Below are positions 1-12,500 of a stretch of 62,019 bases of DNA, piece by piece (positions within the stretch are counted from its first letter, which is position 1; every line of letters begins with the position of its first letter). The translations under genes were made by a program, and so were the position numbers. Source of the DNA: Geosiphon pyriformis. Its lineage: Eukaryota; Glomeromycota; Glomeromycetes; Archaeosporales; Geosiphonaceae. The notes beneath the pieces were generated by a model that saw only the letters and a list, made by a program, of their open reading frames with translations, made no database searches and was not told the origin of the DNA. The stretch lies in the NCBI GenBank assembly GCA_016748015.1, contig JAAOMT010000503.1, forward strand, positions 211,669 to 273,687, given 5' to 3'.

Positions 1-850
1 TTTTTTTTTTTTTTTTTTTTTTTTTTGAATTTTTAATTAAATTTTTTTAAATATTTTTTTAAATTTTTAAGTAATTAAATTGCTGTAATTTCTGTTAAAT
101 TAAATATATATTATAATATTATTACAGATTTGTTTTTTTGATATAATAATAATCAGTTTTTTATAAGTTTTTTAATTTTATTTATATAATAAAATTGATA
201 TTATACTAAAAGCTTTTTTTTAATATTACAATATAAATTATTTTTTAATTTGCAGATTAGTTATAATTAGGTATATAATACATAGTAAAATTTTATGCAA
301 ATTTATTATTAAAAGTACCAAATAGTAGTTTTTTATGCTATTATCAGCTATTGCATTAATCAAAGCAATTAGTAATACAAATATGCAGGCCTCTGCAAAA
401 ATAGTAAATAAAGACATATACACAAAATAATAGTGATTTTGCTTTTTTTGTGGCTTTTGCTATGTAAGAAACTAGTATTTTTGCCTCCATTCATAAAGTA
501 AAAATTATCAGTATTCAATGATTCAAAATTTTTACAGTTAGTAATATGCTTTTTTTTAGAGAAAATATAAAAGCTTACAAAGATCTTATAATCATAGCAC
601 ACTTTATTGGCTTCATTATATTTACACACTCTTTTTTGTTGAACAAACTAGAATTAATTGAAGTATTTTTTTGTTATAACTTGGCAACTGTTTGTTGAGC
701 TTACATAGGAAAATGATTAACCACACCTCTATTTATTGTTTTATTATCTTAAATGATATGTTCAACAGTTTTTTTATGAAAACAATATGACCAAAAATAA
801 GAAAACTGAAACATGATGAGAATAATATCAATTTTGCAAGTAGTTTCCCT
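1..850. other. AT-rich repeat DNA, identity unknown
   Basis: The segment opens with a poly-T run and is AT-rich. Minus-strand open stretches of 61 and 86 codons lie at 423-238 and 629-369. I do not recognise either. They may be the downstream tail of the decayed transposase gene to the right, because the strand is the same, or an unrelated hydrophobic reading. No conserved motif is visible, so no function is assigned. Confidence 0.3.
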
Positions 851-3800
851 TATTATTCATTTTCTATAACTATCATATCTTTTGAAAAACTTCCAGCTTT
901 ACCAATTTTTAATATTTGTCATACTTGTTCATTTGCAGTATCTTTAAAAGCACGAAAAAACCTTCTAATCCAATTTTGGATTGTATTTACTTTTGAAATG
1001 TTTTTCTGTACAATCTCTTTTAATTCTACAAATTTTATAAGTTTAACTTGCATTTTTTTTGCTAATATACAATCTCAAGAGTTTGAATTTCCATTTATAA
1101 AAAAACTTTACAACAACATATTTATTTTTTGACATATGTTTTCCCTTTTCCTTTTCACCCATTTTCTGATTATGTTTTAACACTCATTTTTTTGGTAGTG
1201 AGTATTCTTGATCAATCAAACTATAATTCTTTTGATTAAAATTCTATATAAAACTTTGTGAACACAATAAAAAAGCTTACCTTGGGCTGAAAGCAGCAGC
1301 ATCTTAATTTGTATTTTACAAATATAAGGTTAATATCAAACAATTTTATTATTTTATTTAGAATTAATTCAAGAAAACACACTGATCTTATGATCTTTTT
1401 TTGGTCTTTCTAATAGTTAGTTCTATTATTGATTGATTTCCAACATTATTTATTCTTTGAGTATCTTTTAATTAAATTTAAAGATAATATTGATATTATT
1501 TACATTATTGTTGTTACAAACAACCTTTAGATTAAATTTACCTAATATCTGTAATATTTGCATTTCTCAATCAATAAAATTTTCAGTATGCTCTGAAAAA
1601 GAAGGTTTTGGTTTAACAATTTCTGTATTACATAAATTTGCTATAGCTGTTGATGAATAATTCTCCTAATTACCAACATGTGGAAGTGGCTGCATGTAAA
1701 TATAGCCTGCTAGTAGTTCTTTAATAGGTCATTTCTAATAATAATACTTGGAAATTTCTGGTATAGTTTTTACAAGCACTTTTTTTCTTTCATTTTCTGC
1801 TTCCATTTGACCATGATCTGGTTCTATATTTGCAAAAGAGATGTCGACAAGATTTTAATTGGCTTTTATAATGTTATTATCCTCCATAATATTAAATTCA
1901 ATTTGTACATATCATTTAATTGTATGAGCAATCTAGATAAAATTAGCATAAGTAAAGAAATAATATAATCTAGCTTTATATTTACTTACTAAGACATAAT
2001 ATGAATCTATTATAGTCTTTGCTTTGCCTGGTTTAAGAAACTGCCAATCTAGCATTCAGATATTATACTATTTGAACCAATAACTTATGATAATTATAAG
2101 CTGGGAATTGTGTTAATAAAGACTATTATCAGAAAGTATGTGAATCCATTTTGGTTTTTTTCATATTGTTTCAAATACAGGTTTAAATAATAAAGCTATA
2201 AACCAAGCATTTTGCTTGGTATCCATACTCTAGTGGTTATAAGCTCTAATAAACAATTTATTTTTACCAGGCTTTTTTATAAACACAAAAATTATATACA
2301 AGGTCTATTCTTATTTGCCAAAAAATGCTTTTTTGGTTTCCTTGACTAATTAAAATAATATTTTCATTTTATAATCTGCTATGATTATAGCACCATTTTT
2401 ATCTAATTGATTCAATGCAGCTTTGAATTGTGCATTTAGATAAACTTTTCTTGTTTGATGTGCAAGAAAATATTAAAGTCTATCTTTAATTTCTGCATAC
2501 TGTAAAAATTCATCTGAGCTAACATAAGGTTTTATGAATTTTAACAATTCAAAATGTTCTTGGCACTCTTAACAACATAAAGAATGTTATTTATCACATT
2601 CTTCAAAGGCATATAACAAGCAATAATTGATACAATTATTATGTAATATCATATCATTAGCATTAATTGTCAATTTATTTTCATAAGTTTGTTTCATATG
2701 TCAGTATAGCTTTTTAATATATGACAAGATATTATCCTAAAAATTTAAGTAAGTAAATAATATTAATTATAAAACACAATATATACTAATCCTAATTTCC
2801 TTGTTAGTAAAGATTCTGTGCACCAGTTTTTTTAAATCTGAAAATGCTTTATAACCATAATCATTGTATGTTTAACACAAGCCACCCAGATCTTTACAAT
2901 AACAAATATGTGTATTATTAGCCAATTATCTTATAAATAAAGTTTTTTTTATTCTGTTTGAATAAGTTTTAGAAAATTTTTTCCACAAAGCTTTTTTTGG
3001 TCTTTTATATACAAGATAGGCAAATTTAATTTTAAGTCTACTTTATAAGAACTTATAGTAATATTATTTTTGTCTAGAAAAAATTCAATAAATTGCAATT
3101 TTTTGATTTTGGATATTTTTTGGTAAGTACACTTTGGTTTCTCAAAAAGAGATAATTCAGGACCATATAATTTTGTATGTTTTCTTGCAGCATTTATTGT
3201 ATTTGATCCAATCTAATTTTATAGTAAGTATTAGAATATAACATATTATAAAGATCTTGATTTTTTATCTTAAGCTGTTGTTTTAATATTAAATAAAAAA
3301 ACTTTTCTGCAATAATAGACAAAATTCTAATTTTACCATATGCTCCATCAATATTAGATTTGTAAGTTAATCTAAAACTCTCCTAAAAAATAACTACTTC
3401 TTTTGAATTATTAATAATTATTGGTTCAGATAGTGTTATACATAAAAAATCAGTATTATATAATGTTTTTAAAATATTTTTATCATAATCAGATGTGTTT
3501 GATTTACTCCAAAATTTTATGTTTGCTATTTTTTTACTATATAGAATAATTTCATAACATCCATAATTTCCAAACATGGCTTACTAAGCAGATAATTTCT
3601 TTTTTGATATAGTATAATCTGGTAGATAAATTTTTTCTAATATTTTTAAAAATTGAACAATATTGCTCTTTTGATTATACTATTTACAAAACAAAGCCAT
3701 CCAATCTAATATTTGCATAGGGATTTTTTTTGACTTGATCTGCTTGTTAAAAACGTGTTTCAGTATGTTTTCATCACTCTATTTATTTAGTGTACATACA

Positions 3801-4400
3801 AATGATTTTTTATAATTTATTGATTGGAATAAGAATTGTGTATCAGAATGTTTAATACTAAAAAGGATTTCTCTATTGTATTTGGTAAGAATTTCTAATT
3901 TTTTTTAAATGTTGTTGGATGTTTTGTCTTCAATTAATCTAATACATATTTCATCTTAATATATATGTAAATAACAAGTAGACTTGTTAATTTCTTGTAT
4001 AATGAATTGTTATTGTCCACTTATCTTTGTTATTATTATTGAGATATATTCTGTTTTTACACCATAGTAATTTTTGAAAGATAAACATCCAATTAAATTA
4101 ATAATAATTGTATATTTTGTCAACTTTTAGAAACAATAATACAAATAAAATGTTTTTTGTTAATTTCTGAACAAGAGCTTTATTATTAAAACCAAGAATT
4201 GAAAGACCCAAGTATTCTGTCTTGACACTAAATATACTTTAATACAAAATATTGATTGTAATTAAAGATGAGTTTTCAATATTACTAGATTCTGAACTAT
4301 TTGTACAAATAAAGCCAGGTTTCTAATAATTAGTTTGTTTTACTATTATTATTATAAATTGTTGTTTGTTTAGTTTAAAACCAACACATATATACAGTTG
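850..4400 (-). pseudogene. Decayed, intron-containing DDE-like transposase gene
   Basis: Minus-strand translation gives a long homologous reading interrupted by stops. The blocks are a KFWSKSNTSDY region (codons from 3,599), an open block at about 3,212-2,950 with KLYGPE and SSYKVD, a DLGGLC/YNDYGY block near 2,860, HQTRKVYLNAQ then IIADYKM near 2,460-2,360, ILSDN near 2,125, and KPGKAKTIIDS near 2,010. The spacing of D (ADYKM), D (SDN) and a later K at an expected E suggests a DDE-type nuclease; this is inference. I recall many intact paralogues annotated as hypothetical in Rhizophagus. The reading enters a clean intron at 1,989-1,933 (gtaagt...tag) and resumes with IAHTIK. Several stops are TAG at expected Trp. 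The 5' limit near 4,400 and the 3' limit near 850 are approximate. It cannot encode a full protein. Confidence 0.6.
1933..1989 (-). other. Preserved GT-AG intron inside the decayed transposase gene
   Basis: On the minus strand, coding similarity (IIDSYYVL) stops exactly at gtaagt and resumes exactly after ctag with IAHTIK. The 57-nt length matches the short introns of the host genes in this window. Its presence shows that the element is a spliced eukaryotic gene and not a processed copy. Confidence 0.6.
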
Positions 4401-4649
4401 GTAAGATATAATAAAAACCTCATTTTCAAATTGTTTTTGAATCCACAAATTTCAAGTAAACAAATTATAATGTGTTTCAAAAATAATAAGACCTTTGTCA
4501 AAGAAGTTTACAGTGTATTATTGACTTTGAGCCATATTATGACAAATATTAAGAAAAACAAAACATTTAAAAATAAAAAAAAAACTATAATAAGTATAAT
4601 TACTAAATTTGAATATTATTTGTCGATCATTTAAATCAAGTAATATCTG

Positions 4650-5280
4650 ATCTGTGAATTAATTTTTTATTGTTATGTACTTTTTTTCAAAAATTAAACT
4701 AAAATTTACTTACTGTGTTAAAAAAATTTTTTAAAGCTATTTTTATAATTATTTAATGTTTTTTTAATTTAAAAACACAAAATATTAATAGTTTTTAGCA
4801 TTTTCTTTATTTCTACAATAAAACTTTTATTAATTAATAATAATGTAAATAATTTTAATCAAAAATTATTTTTTTAAAAAATTCAACTAATAAATAATAA
4901 TTTTATTTAATAAATAATATCAGTAAATTTTTTGATATTTTTTACTATAATAATTCAGTTTTTAAAACTATTTTTAATTTTTTTTAATTAAAAATTTTTT
5001 TAATTTAAAAATAAAGACTAAAAAATAATTAAATAAAAAATAAAATTATTAAAATTGTTAAATAAATTGTTAAAATTTTTTAATATTAAAACTACTATAT
5101 ATATATGTTTATAGTTTTATAAGAATAAATATTATATATATATTTTTTGATATTTTAACATAGTATTTACTGTTATTATAAAATAATATTTGTTATTAAT
5201 ATTATCTAATAATTAATATTATATTAATTATTGTTTTTTTAAAATTATTATTGTGTTATATTATAATTAAATAGTTTATA
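4650..5280. other. Extremely AT-rich spacer without recognisable gene
   Basis: Almost pure A/T sequence with TA-dinucleotide tracts and no CpG. I see nothing codable; it is probably old repeat sequence decayed beyond recognition. Confidence 0.5.
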
Positions 5281-5900
5281 TTATTTTATAATTCTAATAA
5301 ATTTTTGAATCATAATACCAACTAAAAAATTATTTTAAGAATTAATCTTAACTTTAATTGAAAATTAAAATAAATTATAAAAAATTCAATTTAAAATCTA
5401 TAAGTTTATTAATTTATATTTAAAAAGCTTATTAAAAATTTTATTAATATTAACAAAATTTAAAACAAAAACCATTTTTTTCTTAGCTTATATCTAATTA
5501 AATAGTTTTAAATTAAAAAAAACAGATAGTATACAGTCTTATTTAAAAAAATTTTAAACAAATTAACTTTAAATTTTAATTTTTTTTTGATTAAATAATT
5601 TTATTTTTTACAAATATTTTTATTAATAACATTAACTTAAGTTTTATAATTAAAAATAGACTTCAAAACAGCTAAAACCAAATACAAAAATTGTTTATTA
5701 AAAATTATTTTTTACAAAACCAAAGATAAAAAAATCTTATATTCAAATTAAAATTAAAAAAATTTTTGATTAATAAAAAATACTTAAATATTAGTAAAAT
5801 TCATTTGTTTTTTACAATTAAAATTAGAAATTTTTTTATATTTTAAAAAATACTCTTAATTTTAAAGTTAATTGAAATGATTATTATTTTGTTTAAATTA
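5280..5900 (-). mobile_element. Very decayed LINE fragment (RT C-terminal region)
   Basis: By nucleotide similarity it aligns with the 44,140-44,470 part of the better preserved minus-strand LINE. The segments near 5,500-5,570 and 5,680-5,780 share runs such as accaaatacaaaaatt and atacttaaatat with it. No open reading frame survives. It is the oldest-looking LINE copy here and lies in the same orientation as the next copy. Confidence 0.5.
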
Positions 5901-6084
5901 ATTACAATATATTAATTTTAAAAAATTTATTAGCAATATTTAAAATGTTTTATATATTATATAATATTTATTAATTTAAATTATGTTGTTAATAAAAACA
6001 CTAATAATAAAATAAAAAATCAGATTTATATTGAATTTAATTTTGTTGGTTTTATTATTATTATTATTATTATTAAGTAAGACC

Positions 6085-8830
6085 CAATTATTATTTAGTA
6101 TATACAATCAAACTAAGTGATCCAGACTAAACACAACTTATATACTAATTATATGTGACCAGTTATTCAGACTGAACAAAGCAATATTAAACATTTATAT
6201 AAACTCTTATATTATTATCTAAACCAATAAAAAATAAATATAGTTTGCACTTATTAAAGCTAATTACAAAAAATTCAATCATTTTAAAAAGATAAACCAC
6301 ACTATCTGGCAAACTAGTCACTAAGTCAGCAGCCAAACCAGACATTATACTGCTATTATTTACTAATTCAGCTCTTTTTATATCTATTCTAAATTTAGAT
6401 CTAACAAGTCAAATCTTTAAATAGTGGTTCTTTACCATTCATTTCAAGAATACAATCATAATTATTAGGGCTTTTTTTCTGTTTCTAAAGACTTTTACAG
6501 CTTTTAAACATTATTTCTTTAACACAAACTTTTTGCAAATAGTAATATACAAACTAATATCAAACAAACACCTTAACAAAGTCTTCAAAATCACAGATAA
6601 AAAAGGAGTACAAGTATCTATTAAAGAAATCTAGACATCAAAAAATTTTATTAATATCTTTTTACAAATTGCATTATTTTTAGAATAGGTAAAAGCATGA
6701 TCCAAAAGTTTTATTTTACTACACAATAAGTTTAAGACTCCAAACTATTTTTTGTTATACAGTTTTTTCTTAACTGCAATTGGTAAAAGCTTATATACAG
6801 TTTTTATTAAGTACATATACAAATTGACAGATTTTTTGTTAATAAAACTTAACAGTATATGTGAATCAAAATATCATACTTTTATAGTAGACAGCCAATT
6901 CACTTCTCAGATTAATATCTTAAATAACACTTAAAGATTAAGATTATTTTTTTATTAAACATAACAAATTGACCTATATAAATTACAGATAAAATAACAA
7001 GCATTGCCAAAAATAGTTATTCTCTTAGCCAAAATATATTATTTATGCATACTACTTAGAAAAAACCTCAAAAAATATGCTGCTTTGCTCACCAATCAAT
7101 TAGTTTTAATATTATTCAGAATATTTAAATAACTCTTAACTTAATTAACCAAAAAAATTTTATTTTTTATCAAATTGACAATATGTTTTCTTTTCATTTA
7201 ACAGTAGTTTTAGAAGTTAAGTATTATACATCCAATCTCAAACATATATATTAATAGCAATTTAATTATTTAGATACAAATTAACTATACAAAAAGATAG
7301 AATACACTTTAGAACCAAAGCAACAGTCTGTAATTCAGCTATTGTTAATGATAAAAAATTATATATTCTAACTCTAATACTTATATTAACAGCTAAAAAG
7401 TAAGCAACTACTTCACAAGTGACTTTAACAAAACATAAATTTTTTAGTAATCTATCTATATATATTTCAATAGCACTTAACCAAACTTTATACAAACTTT
7501 TATAAACATCAGAAAATTTGACAGAATTCAGAACATTCAAATTATTATGTCTGCTGTTTTAATTAAAAACATCTATTAAAAAATCAATATTAAGCAAAAA
7601 CCTTAAAACTAACCTAAACCAATATGGTATAGGATTTCTAAGATTCAATTTTTTCTAACAATAAAATATTTTCCAATCTACCACTTCCCCTTTTTTGTTC
7701 ACAAGTCTATTACTAAATACCACTTTAAATCTTTTTAAAGAGCAAACTAATTTATAGTACAAAGTTTTTCCCATAATATCTAATATTAAAAACTTTTCAA
7801 AGTCATAAAACATACAAAACAGATTGTTAGTTAAAGACATATTATTAACCAAGAAAATTTTCATCACTTTAGCCAAAAAATTTTTGACTAAACTAACATG
7901 TAACTTAACAAGACATTTTAAAAGATTTGAAAAGGTCCAGCTTAAAACTTGTAAATCCAACTGTTTGTGATCAAACAAATATTCAAGAATGTTCAAAGCA
8001 TTAAAGAAGATCACTATTACTGTTGACTTGTTTTTAGTCTGTATTTGTTTAAACAATTTTAAACTATACAGAAAAAGATAATATAATGCTTTATTGAGAA
8101 AATTATATAACAAATTGGCTTTAAACTTAACATTTTTCCTAATTATAATATTTTATTTATAATATACATTTGTTAACACAAAATTAAACTGAGATATATA
8201 ATCAACTATAGTTTATAAAACAGCAGATACTAAATAAAAAAATTGTTTATCTGTGATAGCTTTTCTTAATATTACATTAACAAAAAACCTAATATTAAAA
8301 TAAGTCTTAGCTAAACTTGGCTTGAATATTCTCTTAGTTAACAAAAAAATTCTTAAATATCTGTGTACTTTGTCTCTTTTGGCAAGTCATTGATTCTTAG
8401 AGAAACAATTTTGATATTTTGGTTGATAAGAATAGCCACTATTTTTTTATTGTTAATTGAAATATTATTGATCATAAAAAATTCACTAACAATGTTTAAA
8501 GCATATTGTATAGAAGCCTGACTATTTTTAACCCAAATTGTGTTATTAACAAATACATTAATGGCAAAAAAAAGACATCTTATTACTATTCTCTATTTTG
8601 CTTATTTTTGTTACAAACTTAAAGCAAATCTGGTATTTACACAAATATTTATGTTTTTTAACCTTATACAAAAATAGATTATAAAAAATTCTTTAAAGAA
8701 AAGATGAAAAAACTTTGTCTTAGTTTAAATTATTATTACAAGTGATTATTTGAGGTGTTAAAACAAATAACAAATTCATAACTTGGTGCTTAATAGCTTG
8801 TACAGTTGGTAATATTTAAAGATTTTTTGT
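6085..8830 (-). mobile_element. 5'-truncated LINE (copy A): RT, linker, RNase H
   Basis: Reading the minus strand from about 8,830: an RT block with DKVF and RIFYN, the expected FVDD box present as FVNNTIW at about 8,530-8,553, then ISINNKK, then an open stretch of 152 codons (8,113-7,655) with SLVKNFLAKV, MGKTLYY and SLKRF, then 92 codons (7,540-7,262) carrying the RNase H signature LTIAELQTVALVLKC. The 3' end near 6,085-6,190 shares a tail with the copies ending near 42,270 and 47,790. The order matches the single-polyprotein LINE with endonuclease, RT and RNase H common in Rhizophagus (recalled, not searched). The 5' half is missing, as is usual for LINE insertion. In-frame stops make it inactive. 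Confidence 0.72.
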
Positions 8831-9459
8831 GATTTGAAGATTTTCATATTTAAAGGTTTTTGTTGAGTTCTTTGTATAATGAACAGAGATTCAATAGTTG
8901 GTTTTAGTAATCTTCTGAAATGAGTATTCCATCAAATTTTTTTCTTCAACATGATAGCTGATTTATTTTGGCAGTTGTGTCTTTCTGGTAAGTTATTCTT
9001 AAATTTTTAAACTCTATACCTTTATTTCTGGGTTTTTTACCAGACTATTTTTAACATTAATTAATCAGTACTTAATTTTTTAATCAGTTGATAAATCAAT
9101 AAAACAATAAAATAAAAAAAAAGAAAAAAAAAAAAGAAATTAATATTCTATTAATAATTGTAATCAAGAACTATTGTTTTAGCATAGTTAAGTATTAGAT
9201 ATTATCAACATGAAGTATTGATAATGAAAAAGTGATTAAGATTCTCAATCAAATAACAATAACATAAACTGGATAATAGTATATATGTTTTATTTAAATA
9301 ATTTAATGTATTTATTTTGGTTAATAGTAACTATTCATAAAGTAAGAGTTAATTAATAGATAAGAAAAAAAATATTAAATTGGAACTAACATTAACTTGA
9401 ATATTTTTTTTACTTCTACTGCTATTGCTATATATATATATATTTGGTGTTATACAAGA
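8831..9459. other. Spacer between two divergent LINE copies
   Basis: AT-rich, with an A/G homopurine run near 9,116-9,140 and a TA run near 9,431-9,443. No coding similarity was recognised. It separates the 5' ends of LINE A (minus) and LINE B (plus). Confidence 0.4.
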
Positions 9460-9550
9460 TTCTTGAAATTCTGGGATTCTGGAATCCTGCAATTCTTTAT
9501 GAAAAATCTTGAGATTTTGGGATTCTAGAATCCTGCAATTTTTTTAAAGA
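9460..9550. repeat. 46-bp tandem repeat with palindromic core
   Basis: Two units, plus a degenerate third start, read cttga(a/g)att(c/t)tgggattct then ggaatcctgcaatt or agaatcctgcaatt. Each holds an inverted repeat: GGATTC-TG-GAATCC at 9,474-9,487 and the perfect 14-bp palindrome GGATTCTAGAATCC at 9,520-9,533. The unit spacing is 46 bp. The cores can form hairpins. It lies just upstream of the recognisable start of LINE B. Confidence 0.7.
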
Positions 9551-9559
9551 AATCTTAAA

Positions 9560-12500
9560 ATTTTTCTGTTACTATGTTTACTTTTGATTGGCTATTTCTC
9601 TAACTATAATACTCCTAATTTTTATGAATAATAATGTCTAAAATCAAAAAATTTCTGAACTATTTGATTTCAGTTTGTCTAATTTTCAAGAACAAATTTT
9701 TAATAACAGTTTTGGGCTTGTATACATACATGTTTGTAGTAGTATAAGTTAAATAAACAGTAAAAATAAATACACTTATTGCTAAGACTGTAAATTCTAA
9801 CTTTTTTGTGATTATAAGTAAAGATTTTAATAAAAGTAATTTTGAAAAAAATTTAAGTCATAAATTGTGTTTAAGTTTAAATTTAGTTAATATCTTTAAA
9901 AGTCAGTTTTCACTTAAGATATCTACATAAAACAACTAAAAAAGAGGTGTAAAGATTATTAATTATTTATTTATAAGTAAGAATTTTTTATTAATATTAA
10001 TTAAGCAAATAATTAAAAATGTTTTAAAGTTCTTTAATACAGATTACAGAGCAGTTTTGTTCTTAGTTAGATTAAATGGCTTATTTGAGGTGCAAATAAA
10101 TGTTGTTTAGAAACAAACTAATAAAAATTATTAAAAATTCAAAATTAAAGATGTAAGTAAATTTAAGTAAGCTAGTTTCAAAAGTTATTCATCCTCTTTA
10201 CTTTCTTTGGCAAAAATTAAATTTAATAATACCAATAATAAGAGTAATTTAAACACAATATGAAAAATTTTGTAAAATGTAATAATTGATTTGGTAGATA
10301 AGATGTTTTCTAAATTTTAATACAATGAAAAAAGGTGCTTTTTTAATAAACAATTATTAATATTTCACAAGTTAGAGTTATTGGTTGCCAAAATAGCCAA
10401 AGCACTAGATATTAAAGACAAAATAATATCAAATTATTTTATACAGGTCTGGTTAGTTGTAAATTGTGATAAGGCTTTGAAAATTCAATGCTTAATTTAG
10501 AATAGTGCAAACCCAATTAAAATATTTTGTTATTTATCCAAAATTAAAAAAAAATATTGCAAATTCAAACTGTATAAATTGAAAATTATTGAAACTACAA
10601 CTATCAATACTACAATTGAAAAAAAGATGGAAAATTTCTGTACAGATAAGAGCCATATAATTAAAAGTATGCTAAAAAAGTTTTTTTACAGTGTAATTTT
10701 GAATTACTTAATAATTAATAAGGAATTAATTTTGGAATTTAATAAAATTAAAACCAAAGTAGATAAACTAATAGAAAGCTAGACCAAAAAATGTAAAATC
10801 CCAAATTTTATCTTTGGAGTTTGAACAAGTTAGTATATATTGTTTAGAATATGTGGATAATTATGTCTTTTTAAATATAATAAATAGTATAGAGTTTAAA
10901 AAGCTGGTTTAAGTAATTAAGAAATTACCAGACAAAAAAACTGTTAATCTGAATGGTATATCCAATAAATTGTGAAAGCATTATGAAGAGAATATTATAA
11001 GATATCTGCTAAATCTGTTAAATTTTTGTTTGTTTCTAAATAAGGTTTCTATATTGTGGAGATGTGTTTGAATTTCAATAATATCTAAGCCATATGAATA
11101 AAAGAGATTATTAATAAACATTCAACTTATTGCTTTAATTAAAACAGTAAAAAAAATTTTGTTCAAGATTTTTTCTGATTGGATTTTTTTTATTTGTAGC
11201 AAATTTAATGTGTTTTATGAAAACAATTTTTCAGTATTAAAAGGTACTTTAACACAAACTCCAATTTTAGCTATAGACTCTGTAATTAAGAATGCCTTAG
11301 AAAAAAATAAAAAATTGTGGCTAGTTTTACAAGATATGTACAAGACTTATGATTCAGTTAGCTGATATTTTCTGTAAAACAGTTTAGTTAAAATTAAAAT
11401 ATATAAACAGTTTATTATGTTTTTTGGGAATATTTACAATGATTAAATTAATTGGATTATAACAGATTTTAAACTTTTAGATAAATATATAGTTTATAAT
11501 AGACTTAATCAAAGAAAGATTTTTTTATTTTTGTTATAAAAAAATTTTTATGATATTCTGCTTTGTAAAATCAAAAGACAAAAATAATTATGTGATTACA
11601 AAATAAGTTCAAAATTTTTTACAAAGACTGGCAAAGCTAATTTCAGAAGTAACAAATCTTTTTTTTTGCTATAAGTATTTTCATTAATAATACTATTTGA
11701 ATTAAAAATTACATAATAGCAATTTAGCAAATTTTGGACATTGCAAGTAAATTTTTTTTTATTAATTACAGTTGTTATTCTTATTAATCAAAAAGTAGAG
11801 AAAGCTGTATGGTTTATTAGTGGGTCAAGAATTTTGGTGGCTAAAAAAAGTGAATTTTATAGATATTTGAAGATTTTTCTGTTATTTAATGACTTGTTTA
11901 AATTAAGCTTGGTCAAAACTTGCTTTGATATTAGGTTCTTTTTGAATGTAATTTTAAGGAAAGCTATTACTAAAAAACAATTTCTGTATTTGGTATCTGC
12001 TGTTTTATAGCTTATAATTGGCTATAAGATACAGTTTGGTTGAATTTTAGAGAGTATATATAAAAAATAAAACAAAATATTAAGAAAAAAACTAAAACTT
12101 AAGACTAATCTTTCTAAAAACTTTTTTAATAAAGTAATATATTATCTTATATTATATAATTTTAAAATATTTAAACAAATGCTAAAAGAAAATTTTTTGG
12201 CTAATTTGATCAATTTTACTAATGTAAGTAGAATTTTTAGCAGTTTATTTGAGCACAAAGGTATAAATCTACAGACTGCCAGCTAGATGTTCTGGCACTT
12301 TCTACAATTTTTGGTCAAATTGTTAATTAATTTCATAAATTGTTTTTTTGGTAGATGTAATATGTGCTCTTATATTTTGTAATTTGTTTTTGAGTGGCAT
12401 TTTTTCTAATAGTTTTAAAGCTAAAAGTCACATTGCAGTTTTGAATATGCTGGACTTAAATAATTATATAAGTATGAAAAAACTTCTTAGGAAATTTAGC

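Noticed and set aside
4398-4634. 78-codon plus-strand open frame, Lys/Ile/Asn-rich
   Set aside because: Composition is that of A/T-rich DNA, no motif is seen, and it lies at the 5' edge of the minus-strand transposase remnant.
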